A stretch of 64,000 nt of DNA. It comes from Posidonia oceanica. Lineage: Eukaryota > Streptophyta > Magnoliopsida > Alismatales > Posidoniaceae. The stretch spans positions 84,948,001 through 85,012,000 of the forward strand of contig JAZBRS010000020.1 of NCBI GenBank assembly GCA_037176725.1. The letters run 5' to 3'. The position numbers were made by a program, and so were the translations under genes. Below are positions 9,838-21,462 of this stretch, piece by piece. Within the stretch, counting starts at the first letter, position 1; each line of letters opens with the position of its first letter. The notes beneath the pieces were generated by a model. That model did no database searches. It saw nothing but the letters and a program-made list of their open reading frames with translations, and was not told where the DNA came from.

Positions 9838-11143
9838 TGCTAGACTCCGGCTTTCGCCTTGGCTTTCGCTTGCTTGGGATTTGCTTTCTTTGTTTGCCTT
9901 TGTGTCCTTTGCCTGTTTTGGTCGCTCTTTTGTGCAAACTCCTAGCAAGTCGCCGCGTGGCTACTTCGCTCAGGTTTTGCACCTCCTTTGCTTTGGTTTG
10001 TGCTCTGTTTTGCTCTGCTTTGCCTCTGTTGTTTGTTTACGTGCTTATTTCCTTGCTCCTGCTCTTATTTGCTTTGCAGCTTACCTGTCTTTACCTTTTT
10101 TATGTTGCTTACTTACTATTGCTTTATTTCTTGCACAATGCATGTCTACATACTTGTTTGGCAATAATACATGCTTTTTGAATGATGAATGCTTCTTTTA
10201 CACATCTGCTATGTCACTACACACGCACATGCCCTGTATACATGCCTTTTGACATGATGAATGCTTTTTCTTCACTATTATGCACACAAACACTCGCACA
10301 TCCCATGCACTTGCCTTTTGCTATGTTGTATGCTGTCTGCTTGCCATATTTGACTGATTTTCTTCCCTTACGCACATGCCATGTCTAGGATAGTAGAGAC
10401 TTGTTTGCTCTCCCTGTGGTTAACTAAAAATGGCAAGTAAAAAGAACTTCTAGGAGCAACTAGAGACTTCAAACAATCCTTCACCCCCTTGGGTTAATAA
10501 AACGCGCAAGATAAAAAACTTTAAGCATTTGCATAAGCATCATATAGGGCATGCATTCTTCTCATCTAAGTCTACCTACTAGTTTGCGAAGGATGGTCCC
10601 GACCTCTTGTTCCACCGCTTTTGGCATGGGTCAAGTCAGTCGGTCTGTCCCCCTTTTGTCCAGGGGTCGTGTCGGTGTAGTGGAGTGTACTGCCCACGCT
10701 TTGGCGGGGTCAGGGCCACCAACGCACCACCCTGTTATTTCCTCAGCTTTGGCTAGGAGTTCGACAGGGAGCCTACTCTTTCTAAACTGAGTCGGTGACC
10801 TGTACACCTGGGGATACTCGAAGTAGACCACCTTCTAGGATACACTAGATAGGTGAGGGGGGCATACTAAAAAGCATGCATATCATTCATGCCATCTAAC
10901 TTAACTCATTTGCATCTGTCTTTTAGTTTCTAATCCTTGTTTGTCTCTGTCTATGTCAGCAGTGATCGGTAAGTGAGTTCCCTTTGCTGGAGCTTGAGTA
11001 CCGTCCCTTTCTGGCACCCTTGTTGCGACCTTGTTCGTAACCATTCCCCTTCTTAGCTATCCGCCTTTGCGACGATAGCTCCTATTAGGAATCACCGCTT
11101 GCATACTCGTCACAACCCTGTTCCCACGCGCTCTAGGTCAGCA
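9838..11143 (+). other. Ogre 5' untranslated leader
   Basis: No recognisable coding region. It is T-rich with many GCATG/ACATGC words up to about 10400, then mixed. The separate ORF1 that pea Ogre carries before gag is not visible here. A strong donor-like GGTAAGTGAG at 10968 and an acceptor-like TAGGTCAG just before the gag ATG (AG at 11140-11141) are noted, but no splicing is claimed. Confidence 0.6.
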
Positions 11144-13606
11144 ATGGCCTAGTACGTCAGTGAGCCTCTCTTCGCTCCTGTCACGGAGGGTGTTTTCGCT
11201 CTGGCCCCTCTGGTTGCTCCTTCTGTCCCTCTTGTTCTCCCTCTGACGCCAAGGTTTCCTTCCCTGATGCCTCTAGGATCTCAATATGTCCTGGGACAGT
11301 GGCAAGCATCTCTTCCTCTGGATCCGGTCGCCGAGTCTATCTTGATGACCGTTACTCGCGTTTCGGAGACGCCATTGCTCCCTCCTTCCCAGGGATACGT
11401 CGCCTCTGACATCCCTCCTACCACTGCTACGACTTTTGCTATAACGCCTACTCCTCCCGGACAGTCTGTGTCCGTGCCATTTGCCTCTCAATCCTCGCCG
11501 GCACTGCACTCCAGCGTTCCTGCTGACGGAACGCCTGAAGCTCAGTACTAGCACCTGATGGAGCTTGCCCAGAGACTGCAAGGCATGGCTCTATCAGTTC
11601 GTCCCTCATCTGCTCCTGTCGCTCCTGAGGTTCCTTTGAGGCCAGTTCCTGCATTTCATGCATCTACCTCCACACCTCCGCCTCGACCATCGTCTCAACC
11701 GCTCACGGTCCCGACGATGGGGGCCCGGTTACCGCCTCCTTCTGCACAGCACTTAGCACAGCATGCTCCTCTTCCTCCTGGTGGTCAGTCCTTTGGGCTG
11801 GCTAGAGCCTAATACTCCACTGGCTCGTTGTCTGGCGCCCCGCCTGCACAGCAACTGGTGCCCCAGCATCCTACCCCTTGCACAGCACAGCATGTCTTTT
11901 ACCCTCCTTCCTTGCATCAGGCCCAGAACCCTGCATTCATCCCTGCATACACAGTTCCCCAGCACAGATACGCCGGCCATCCCGTTGCTCCACTAGGCGA
12001 GGCTATGGTAGATCCAGAGGAGCACTTAGGTGCGACCCATTCGGCATATGTGCTCACTACCCCTGCCAATCCCTCTCCTATGGCAGCAAATCCAGACCCC
12101 ATCAATAGCCGGATGGACGTCTTGGAAAAGGCACTACAACTAGTGCAGGGTACTGAGCACCAGATCTACCAATTTCGGGACCTCTGCTGCTTCCCAAAGG
12201 CGGTACTCCCTCCGAAGTTCAAAATCCCGGACTTCGAGAAATACAATGGTAGGGGCTGCCCCGTAGCACACCTGAAGGCGTATTGCGGTGATCTCGCTCA
12301 GCTTCAGGCTGACGAGAGGTTGCTGATCCGCCTGTTCCAGAAGAGCTTGACCGGGCCGGCACTCAAGTGGTTCACATCGCTTGATATGTCAGCCATCAAG
12401 ACTTGGAACGACCTCAGTCAGGCATTCCTGGAACAGTACTCCTTCAACCTCGATCTAGTCCCAAAGTGGGCGGACTTGATCGCAATTAAGCAGAATTCCA
12501 GCGAGCCGTTCGGGGAGTACGTCGGCCGCTGGCGTGCTCTTGCTTCACAGGTCCGAGATAGACCCTCTGACGATGAGTCTATTGAGATCGTTATCAAAGG
12601 GGCACAGCCATCTCTTGGAGCTCTGCTTAGCATCCAGCCAGTCACTACTTTTGCAGCACTTATCCGAGCTGGAGCGCATGTGGAGAGTTCTTTGCGGAGT
12701 GGCAACTTCCCGGCTCTCTATGCATTCACTAAGCAAGCCGCGATCAGTAGTAATAGTCCCAACAGCAACACCTCCAACAACAACAGCGGCAGCAGCAACA
12801 ACTGTCCAAAGAAGAAAGACTCGCCGAAAATCGCTGTTTCATTCGTCGACTCTCCTGCTGTGCCTGTTCACTTGCCGTCCCGGCCTGCCCCAGCTCAGAT
12901 GGTGTATGCTCCCGCACCTAGGAATCCATCCACTCCACAGATCACAACCACCGCCAGATTGGCCTACCCCGCCGCATCGGTTTAGCAAGGCTCATACCAG
13001 AGGCAAAAAAGGCCACCCACTGAGAAGCGGAAATTCGCCCCACTGGTGGAACCGCTCACAGTCATCTTGCCGAAGGTTGCATCTCTCCTGAAGTTCCCGG
13101 AGGTTCGCCTGCCCCCAAATCCTTTGCCGCATTGGTTTAAGGTGAACCTCTTTTGCAATTTCCATCGAAGCGTTGGGCATTCGACGGATAATTGCTACTC
13201 CCTGCAGAACGCTATTCAGGATCTAATCGAATCGAGAACGACTGTGATTGACACGCACGAGGAATCCACTCAAGCACACACACATGCATCTGCACATTCA
13301 GCTGTTCCCCCTCATTCTGGCATCATCCACCAATCCCTACCGGAGCACACTTATCCGGGAGGGGCAGGAACCTCAGGCATTCATTCTGTCTTCCCTTCTG
13401 GGCCTACTACCTCTGTCGTAGACCCTTCTGATCTTATTTCTGATATCTCTGAGCCTTTCCCTATCAATCTCTATCTTGCGGCAGTTGCCGGCTTCGAGTC
13501 GGGAGTTCACATGATCCGACCGCGTGCTAGGCCGGAGCGCTCCTTCGCACCCCCTACTGTGCTTCCTCAGGCTCAACCCCCTGTACACCTCCTAGCTAGG
13601 GCCTAG
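11144..13606 (+). pseudogene. gag: Ogre gag polyprotein region
   Basis: Nucleocapsid/capsid protein that packages element RNA. The chosen start is the ATG at 11144 in context GCAATGGCC; it is in frame with all later gag pieces, with a TAG as codon 3 (11150). The Pro/Ser/Gln-rich N-terminal part runs to about 12100. The retrotransposon gag core lies at about 12190-12640 (LPPKFKIPDFEKYNG, ALKWFTSL, FGEYVGRWRALA). A zinc-knuckle-like C-x2-H-x5-H-x4-C (CNFHRSVGHSTDNC) lies at about 13157-13200. In-frame stops are TAG at 11150, 11549, 12983 and 13604 and TAA at 11810. Apart from these, one frame stays open from 11144 through protease to 15490, so this was a single gag-pro ORF. Confidence 0.85.
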
Positions 13607-15493
13607 CCTAGATCCCCTGTCCACCTCTTAGGGCGGCCTCAGCTAGAATCCCCTATACATTTTCTAGGCAGATCTCAGTTAGCCCTTGCCTTCCCACCCC
13701 AACAACCTTATGATTTAGGTAGACCTCAATACCCAGTAGGTCCCCCTGTAACCCCTCCTGTGCTCGCAGCACGTGCTCTGGTGGTTATTGACTTAACCTT
13801 GGACACCCATCGTGTCCCTTACAGCAACGCCACAGAAATGTGTGCGGAAGTAACGCGATCGGGGAGGGTCTATAGACCCCCAGCACCGGCAATTAGGCCA
13901 AATCACCCTGAACTTGCTATGCCCCCACCCTCTAACCAACCTATAGCAGATCCGGCCTCAAACCAACCTGTAGCAAGCCAAATCCCTGCTCAACCTGTAG
14001 CGGCCCAATCTCCTGCCACTACCCCTTTAGAGCTTGCCAAAACAACCCCTGCCACTGCCAAGAAAAACCAACCCAAAGCAGACATAACCTCCCAACTTAA
14101 GAAGGTCAAAGCCGACATTTCCATTTGGGACCTAATCCACACCTTTGCCGAACACCGCGAGGCTTTTCTTCGTGTGTTCCAAGCCACTCGTGTGTCCCAA
14201 TCTATTGAGCCTTCGGCCTTGGAAAGCATGGTAGGGATGATTACGGAGCCCCAGGTCATCTCTTTTACAAGTGATGAGCTGCCTTCGGCGGGGATTAATC
14301 ACAATCAATCCTTGTTCATCACGGTTCAGTTCAAAAACTTTCGTATTCCCCTAACGCTGGTTGATAACGGGTCAGGCCTTAATGTCTGCCCCTTGCGTAC
14401 TGCAACCAAGCTCGGATTCAAAGCCGAGAACATCACGCCAGTCGTGAAGGGAATGACAGCTTTTGACAACACCCACCATGATGCTCTGGGGATCCTGATT
14501 ATTCCTTTTGCCATTGGCTCGGTCATTTTCGATGTAGAATTCTATGTCGTCGACTTGAAGCCGAACTTCAATCTCCTGCTTGGGCGCCCTTGGCTCCACA
14601 AGCATCAGGTCCTTCCCTCGACCCTCCATCGGATGATAAAGTACCATCACGGCGATGATGTCATTGTCGTCATGGCGGAGAACTTTGAGAAGGAGTGGAT
14701 CGAGGCAGTCTCCCCTGTCTCTTCACAAGCTATCCCATTTGACCCTGAGACTTCCGAAGCCTTGTATCGCGTTAACTGGTGCGAGCTGGTTAACTTCATT
14801 CCTGATCTTGAACGCGCCAACTCCTTGGCCGTTCACAATAATCCCTTTCGAATGGTCGAGATTGTATGTCACAGGTGGGGTTACATAAAGGGTACACCGC
14901 TCGGGCATCACGGCCAGGGCATCGCAGAGCCGATCGTAGCGGCGGAGAGAAGGAAATCTGAAGGCCTCGGTTATGTGCCCAAGCCCAGCGAAGATCACTA
15001 CCTTCAAGTGAAGAATCAGGAACCTACCATCCCCAGAGACCTCACTAACTTCGCCAGTGTAGGAGTTCTGGGATCAACTGACGATCAAGTCACGGTGCCA
15101 ACAGAAGATTGGGTCTGCGTTGAGGACTACTACTCGGATGAGGAGCAGTCTGGCACAACAGAGGCAGTCCCAACTGGCAGTAAGGCTCAGATCAGCACGG
15201 AAGTGCCCTGGTCAGTTTGTTTGGCTCTTCCTTCATCAGATACAGCAGACAAATCAGCAAGCTCTGTGGCAGAATTGACAAGCTCTAATATTCCTGCAGC
15301 CACATCCACATTACAAGCACAGGCAGCAGCAGCAGCACAGAAGTCAAAGACACTCCTTCTGGCACAATCAGGCAGGCTACCTGCGGTCGCAGTTGCATCA
15401 GTACCGCTGTCACTCTCTCTGGAGGGACAGTCAGACAACTCAGTCAGCAGCGCGACTCGGCCCGCTTCTACAGCCGCATCACCGAGAAGGTAG
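13607..15493 (+). pseudogene. pro: Ogre protease and G-patch region
   Basis: Same frame as gag. The retropepsin core is at about 14300-14680. The active-site segment reads LVDNGSGLNV (D at 14363), so the usual DTG is DNG, which would be expected to impair catalysis. FNLLLGRPWLHKH follows and is typical of gypsy proteases. A G-patch-like segment (HRWGYIKGTPLGHHGQG) lies at about 14868-14920. Upstream, 13910-14100 is a Pro/Ala-rich linker with short repeats (NQPVA, QPVAA). In-frame TAG codons at 15491 and 15500 close the frame. Unlike elements 1 and 3, I find only one protease unit here. Confidence 0.85.
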
Positions 15494-16794
15494 CCAGCGT
15501 AGTCCACTTCACATCCTCCTGCCGCAGAACAACAACTCTCATGGTAGGACCCTGTGGCGTTAGAGGCCGCACTCTCATTGTCACCACCAGATGCAGAGGA
15601 CCGATTGAGCATCATAGCCTCCCGGCCTTTGAGCCCTCAGAAGAGCACCTTGCCTGCCCTCTAATTGCAACAGTGACCTTGGCAGCATACCCATCTGTAG
15701 CCTCGCTGACCAGTCTGTTTGGATCTCCCAAGCTGAAGCTGCCGCTATCAAGCGCACCCGTGAGCCAGACCATGCAAATACCAAGGGCAGCGATCCATCT
15801 TGCAGCCGGGCCAGTGCCGCAGGCCCCCAGCACCTACTACGTCAACTCACCCTCAGATGAGGAGGAAGGAGTGGTGATAGAAGCCCAGGTCGATTCATGG
15901 ATGTCCGACTTAGAGCTACTTTATCAAGAACAGCTCAAGTCGATAGTAGAAGACCTGGCAGAGCACCAAGCCGCAGAAAGGAAAGGGAAAGCCGTGGCTA
16001 CGGACCCTCCTCTGCAAGAAGACCATGCCTCTATCATGGTCCTCGAAGAAGATTCGGCAATACCGGACTCCCCTAGACCAGATGAGCTCATTACCCTCCA
16101 ACCAGAAGGCGGATCTAGGTGGTTTGTGCAGCACATGCCTCACTTGGGCAGTGTAGCAAGCAGCAGTACCCAGATCAGCCGCCAGTCCGGCATACCCTCC
16201 ACGAGCACACTAGAAGACTCAGAGGAGGAAGCACTAGCAGTCCAAGCAGCAGCAGTAACAGAGCAGAAAGCAGAATCAGCAACAGAATTGTCAGCAGCCT
16301 CAGTAGCAAGGCCATCAGCGGTATCAGTGGCAGAATCAGCAAGGCCCTCAGCAGTATCAGCAGAGCACTTAGCAGAATCAGTCGGGCCAGAGCAGACAAA
16401 AGAAGTTGCCAGGACAGAGGTCGCGCACCGAGGCTACAAGATTACTCGAGTAAGTGTGACCATCCTGAAGCGTCACCAGGGCCAAGCAGCGGAACATATA
16501 CACTCTTTCGACATCACAAATCCTTCTTTTGAGAAAGATATCCTCTTGGAACTTATTGCTTATGGAGAGGAGGATGATACGGGCATGGATGAGAGTGACG
16601 AACCACTGCCTGAGTTCCGACCCTACGACGACGACCTAGAAGGCCCCAACCTTCATGTTGAGGAAGAAACAGAGGTTGTCAATATCGGCACAGCTGAGGA
16701 AGTCAGAGAAGTTCGCATCAGTGCCCAGCTGTCCCCCCAGGCTCGAGCAGAGTTCATCGCATTCCTGAAAGAATATGCGGATGTCTTCGCCTAG
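15494..16794 (+). pseudogene. Ogre linker between protease and RT
   Basis: The frame changes here from the gag-pro frame to the RT frame; from 15541 a 417-codon frame is open to the TAG at 16792. It is acidic and Ala/Ser-rich with short internal repeats (SAVSVAE, RPSAVSAE) at about 16290-16390, and ends in ARAEFIAFLKEYADVFA, the conserved lead-in to RT. Legume Ogre elements are known to have an intron between protease and RT, so the frame change could reflect splicing, frameshifting or decay. I could not decide which. Confidence 0.65.
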
Positions 16795-17447
16795 AGTTAT
16801 GAAGATATGGTTGGCCTTGACATAGAGATAGTGGTGCACAATCTATCCTTGGACCCAGATGCCAAGCCAGTAAAGCAGAAGCTGAGAAGATGGCGACCGT
16901 AGTGGCTGCTTATGATCAAAGAAGAGATCATGAAACAGCACAGAGTCAATTTCCTCAAGGTCGTCCTTTATCCTGAATGGCTGGCAAATATTGTACCTGT
17001 ACCCAAGAAAGATGGCCGCGTCCGGATCTGCATCGACTATAGGGACCTGAACAAGGCAAGTCTCAAGGACGACTTCCCATTGCCTCACATTGACGTCCTG
17101 GTCGACAATACAGCGGGCCACAAGATGCTCTCTTTCATGGACGGCTTTTCTGGATATAATCAGATCAAAATGGCAGAAGAAGACATGGAAAAGACTTCAT
17201 TCATCACCCCTTGGGGAGTCTTCTACTACCAAGTCATGCCATTCGGGCTGAAGAATGCTGGCGCAACCTATTAGAGGGCCATAACTGCGCTGTTCCACGA
17301 CCTCATGTACCAAGAAGTGGAGGTCTATGTAGACGACATAATTGCTAAAACCAAAGAGCCTGAAGATCATCTTGCCTGTCTAAAGAAGCTCTTTACCCGT
17401 CTACGGAAGTACAAGCTGCGCCTGAACCCAACAAGTGTGTATTCGGG
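16795..17447 (+). pseudogene. Ogre reverse transcriptase
   Basis: RNA-directed DNA polymerase of a Ty3/gypsy element. Visible motifs in order are VLYPEWLANIVPVPKK, RICIDYRDLNKA, DDFPLPHIDVLVD, FMDGFSGYNQIKM, SFITPWG, MPFGLKNAGATY and the catalytic YVDD at 17326-17337. TAG stops lie at 16900 and 17272, and 16792 just upstream interrupts the lead-in. A one-base deletion near 17432 shifts the frame before the KLLGY segment. Catalytic residues are present but the gene is broken. Confidence 0.92.
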
Positions 17448-18229
17448 GTGTCATCTGGGAAACTGCTGGGCTACATTGTTAGCCAAAGGGGGATTGAGGT
17501 AGACCCGATGAAGGCCAAAGCCATCGTGGATATGCCACCCCCTCGGACTGAAAAGGAGGTCAGAGGCCTGCTTGGGCGTTTACAATACATCAGTCGCTTC
17601 ATTGCACAGCTTACACCCATCTGTGAACCTATATTCAAGCTCTTGAAGAAGAATGCGCAGATTCATTGGAGTGAGGAGTGTCAGGTTGCATTTGCCAAGA
17701 TCAAGCAGCTACTAATTAAGCCTCCTGTCTTAGTTCCCCCCACTCCAGGGAGACCCTTGCTTCTCTACCTTTCTACCACACAGCATTCCAAGGGCGCCGT
17801 CTTGGGCCAACACGATGAATCTGGTAGAAAGGAGCGCGCCATCTACTACCTGAGCAAGAAGTTCAATGAATGCGAAGCCAGGTACAGTACAATAGAGAAG
17901 ACCTGCCTGTCCCTTGTCTGGGTTGCACAGAAATTGAGGCACTACATGATGGCATACCCAGTCCAGCTCTTATGCCGGCATGATCCAATCAAGTTCCTCT
18001 TTCAAAAGCCGGCCATGGTAGGCAGATGTGCTAAGTGGCAGGTGCTGCTATCTCAGTACAACATCACCTTTGTCACGCAAAAATCCATGAAGGGTCAAGC
18101 TATGGCGGACCATCTTGCTAATCTCCCACTACCTGAATATCAGCCACTCCAGACACAGTTTCCAGATGAAGACATTCTGTTTGCAATGGAGGACTCTGAG
18201 GACAAAGATCCTGTAGATCAGGAGCAATG
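17448..18229 (+). pseudogene. Ogre RT thumb and first RNase H domain
   Basis: Continues in a new frame with KLLGYIVSQRGIEVDP and MPPPRTEKEVRGLLGRLQYISRFI (the RT connection), then the gypsy RNase H region: LLLYLSTTQHSKGAVL, RAIYYLSKKF, RYSTIEKTCLSLVWV and a KGQAMADHLA tail. The usual catalytic pattern is weak here. That fits the known picture in this group, where the first RNase H is degenerate and a second one follows. Confidence 0.85.
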
Positions 18230-18710
18230 GCAGCTATATTTTGATGGTGCTGTAAACAAAAAGGGCCGAGGCGTAGGCGCAGTGCTGACAACGCCCCAGG
18301 GACAGATGATTCCCTTCTCCAGGAAGCTCACCTTCAAGTGCACCAACAACGAAGCAGAGTACGAGGCATGCATCCTAGGACTGAATGTTGCCCTCGAGCA
18401 TGAGGTACAGAAGCTGCTGGTGCACGGCAATGCTATGTTGGTGATCTCTCAAGTCAATGGCGAGTGGAAAACGAAAGATTCGAAGCTACTGCCATATCAT
18501 GAACACCTACTGAAGCTGATAGAACAATTTGCAAGCATCCGCTTCGTATACATGAATCGAGCAAGGAACGCATATGCAGATGCGTTAGCTACCTTGGCGT
18601 CCTGGCTCAGCATACCTGAAGATAGCACAATGGATGTATCTGTTACTTGCATTGAGCAGCCTGCACACTGTATGAGCATCGAGGAGGCAGATCCAACAAC
18701 AGAGGAGTAG
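18230..18710 (+). pseudogene. Ogre second (archaeal-type) RNase H domain
   Basis: The sequence LYFDGAVNKKGRGVGAVL, NNEAEYEACILGL, LLVHGNAMLVI and ADALATLASW is the extra RNase H found between RNase H and integrase in Tat-group elements. The catalytic Asp expected in the G-D-S position is Asn (codon 18429-18431), so activity is probably lost. TAG codons at 18708 and 18714 interrupt the frame before integrase. Confidence 0.88.
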
Positions 18711-19953
18711 CCCTAGTACAAAGACATAAAAGCTTTCTTGGAGTCTGGCAGCTTTCCACCCGGTACCTCACCAATGGACAAGAGAACTATGATGCGTCTA
18801 GCGTCAAAGTATGTATTGGTGCGGGACAGTTGTACAAAAGGTCATACAATCAAATGCTCCTGCACTGCCTGAACAAATCAGAGGCTGATGCACTGATGCT
18901 TCAAGTGCATGTGGGGACCTGCGGCCCGCACATGAATGGCGTCCTCCTAGCCAAGAAGATAATGCTGCAAGGATACTACTGGCTGACTATGGAAGCTGAC
19001 TGCTGCCGATTCGTGCGCAGATGCCATAACTGCCAAGTGCACGGCAACTTTATTCGGGTGCCCCCTCAAGAGCTGCACAGCATGTCGTCACCATGGCCCT
19101 TCTCCACCTGGGGGATTGATGTCATTGGCGCCATCCACCCTCCAGCTTCTAATGGTCATCGTTACATTCTGATAGCGATTGATTACTTCACTAAATGGGT
19201 GGAAGCGACCTCCTACAAGACGGTGACTGCCGTGGCTACGAAAAAGTTTATTAGAAACAATATCATAGCCCGGTATGGGGTCCCGCATGCAATTATATCT
19301 GACAATGGCACAAATTTCATTGCTAAGAGGATCGAAGACTATCTGCAGAGCTTCAGTATCAAACATCACAGATCCTCGCCTTATCGGCCACAGATGAACG
19401 GTGCGGTGGAGTCCGCCAACAAAAATCTGGTAAAAATCCTGAAGAAAATGGCAGAAACTCATAAGGACTGGCACGACAAGTTTCCTTACGCACTCTAGGC
19501 ATATAGGACATCTGTCCGTACTTCAACAGGCGCCACCTCATACTCTCTAGTGTACGGCATGGAGGCGGTGCTGCCCGTCGAGGTAGAGATCCCCTCGCTG
19601 TGGATCCTATGCAAAGCTGAGTTGGATGAAGTAGAATGGGTCGAAGACCGCTGCATCCAACTGAACTTGATTGATGAGCACAGGCTGCAAGCTATGCATA
19701 ATGCTCACTGCTATCAAAAGAGAATGGCCAGGTCTTACTTGAAGAAAGTTCAGCCAAGAGGCTTCCAGACAGGGGACCTTGTTTTGCACACCATTCACTT
19801 GCCTGATGATCGAGGGAAATTCCGACCTAACTGGCGTGGCCCCTTTGTGGTGAAACAAGTCTTTTCAGGCGGTGCCGTAACTCTTGAGGATATGGATTAG
19901 GTCGAGCAGTCTGAGCCTGTCAACCTCTACTACCTCAAGAAGTACTATCAGTA
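18711..19953 (+). pseudogene. Ogre integrase
   Basis: The N-terminal zinc-binding region has H...H (VHVGTCGPHMNG) and C-x2-C (CHNCQVHG). The catalytic core has D (WGIDVIGA, about 19118), D (SDNGTNF, about 19301) and E (NGAVESANKNL, about 19409), all kept. The C-terminal part has FRPNWRGPFVV and ends in VNLYYLKKYYQ at 19950, with no chromodomain, as expected for this lineage. Breaks are a one-base frameshift near 18825 and TAG stops at 19496 and 19898; the TAG at 19951 may be the natural end. Confidence 0.92.
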
Positions 19954-21462
19954 GCCGAAGGCGGCCCCGTTGCAGATATCCTCCTCCCACCTACACACTT
20001 ACATTCTCACTTCTTGCATTCCTTTCCTTCTTGCATCTACTATCTTGTTTCTTACTTTTGTTCTTGAGCATGCACTCATGCTTCTTCTATCCTACACATG
20101 CATCTTTTTTCAAATCATCATCGTCATCCTCTAAAAACATGCATCAATCCTTTTCAAATCATCATCGTCATCCTCTCAAGTCGCATATTGCATCTTTTGC
20201 CCGGTGATGAAAACCGGAAGTGCTTGCCTGCTTTGGAAAGAGTCCACCCTGCCTCACCCGGCACTACTTAGATGGCTTAGCATGTGAGGGAGCCACCACC
20301 AAACAGGACAGGCGAACTGCCTAAACTCGTAAGGACATACACCTCTGAAGGAGAAAAAATGTTAGGATGTGAGTTGAAAAAAGTGAGAATAGACATCTAG
20401 GCTTGGGCACATCCAAGGAACAGAAGACGAAGATAGAAGCTGGCCCTAGAGACAGGGGTGTGTAGTCTAACTTTGTTCCTTCTACCCATCACATAGCAGA
20501 CCCAAAGCCCACATCCATTACAACTCAACACACCCTTTCTTTTACCTCCAAAATGGGGATAGCAAAAGCCTATGAAAAAAAAGAGAAAAAAAGAGAGAAA
20601 TCAAACAAGCAAAAAAAGAAATAGAACAAAAACAAAAAAAAGGGGGAAAAGCAAGCAAAAAAGGAACAAAAAAAAGAGAAAGAAAAGAAAAGGGCAAGAT
20701 TCAGCCCGAAAATACAGGCAACATCATCCCCCCGTACCTTACAAGAAACCCAAGGGTATAAGCCTAAAAGGGTCTACCACTCCCCTCCAAAAACAAACAT
20801 TTACCATCTCCTGGCTAGGGGCAGGGAAAGACCGCACACCTATGAGGGAGAAATCAAAAAAAGAGAGCAGAAAGAATAGGTGTAGGCCCCGAGAGCTCGG
20901 CAGGTAGCCTGTCCTCACCACACCACCACCTGTATACTGCCAACACCCATTCCGGAGTGCCACCAGCAAGCTAAGAGTCCAAGTAGGGCCCAGTGAGTTA
21001 GGGATCACTCTCTTCCTCTGCAGCAGGCACCAAAGCACTCCGTATGCTGAGGGCACAAAAGCATACTAATCATCTCTCAAGCATACCAACCTGCATCATG
21101 CATACATGCATCTTCAATCATCCTTTCCTTCCTATCAATCATTCCGCTCTACAACTCGCTTCGACTCTGAGACAGTACTCCTTGCCAAGCACGCGTTGAC
21201 GCCGTTCGAGCTGCGCTGGTCCAGATTTCCTGCCAAGTCCTCGCCCCCGTGTCATCAAGACTGCTACAGATCTTTCCTGCTTGTGATTGCTTAGCTGTTT
21301 TGTTCTGATATTAACTGCTGAATACATGTTGAACTACTTTATCAGTCTCGGATTCTACTTTCTGCAAAAGATTATATGCCTGTGTGATCTGACTATCTAC
21401 AGTACTGATAACAGGTACCTTCAAGCTCTGCAGCATCTGCCTGTACCCCTGCGGCCTATGCC
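19954..21462 (+). other. Ogre 3' intergenic stretch with purine-rich block
   Basis: No convincing coding sequence. It has a TC-rich start with two near copies of TTTCAAATCATCATCGTC (20110-20175), then a block of A and AG runs at about 20570-20700. The last 200 bases are AT-rich with acceptor-like sequences just upstream of the accessory ORF. A purine-rich block also follows integrase in element 3. Confidence 0.6.

Noticed and set aside
10551..10831. Short frames in the Ogre leader as a possible ORF1
   Set aside because: No similarity to any protein I recognise, no conserved start, and shorter than expected by comparison with pea Ogre ORF1.
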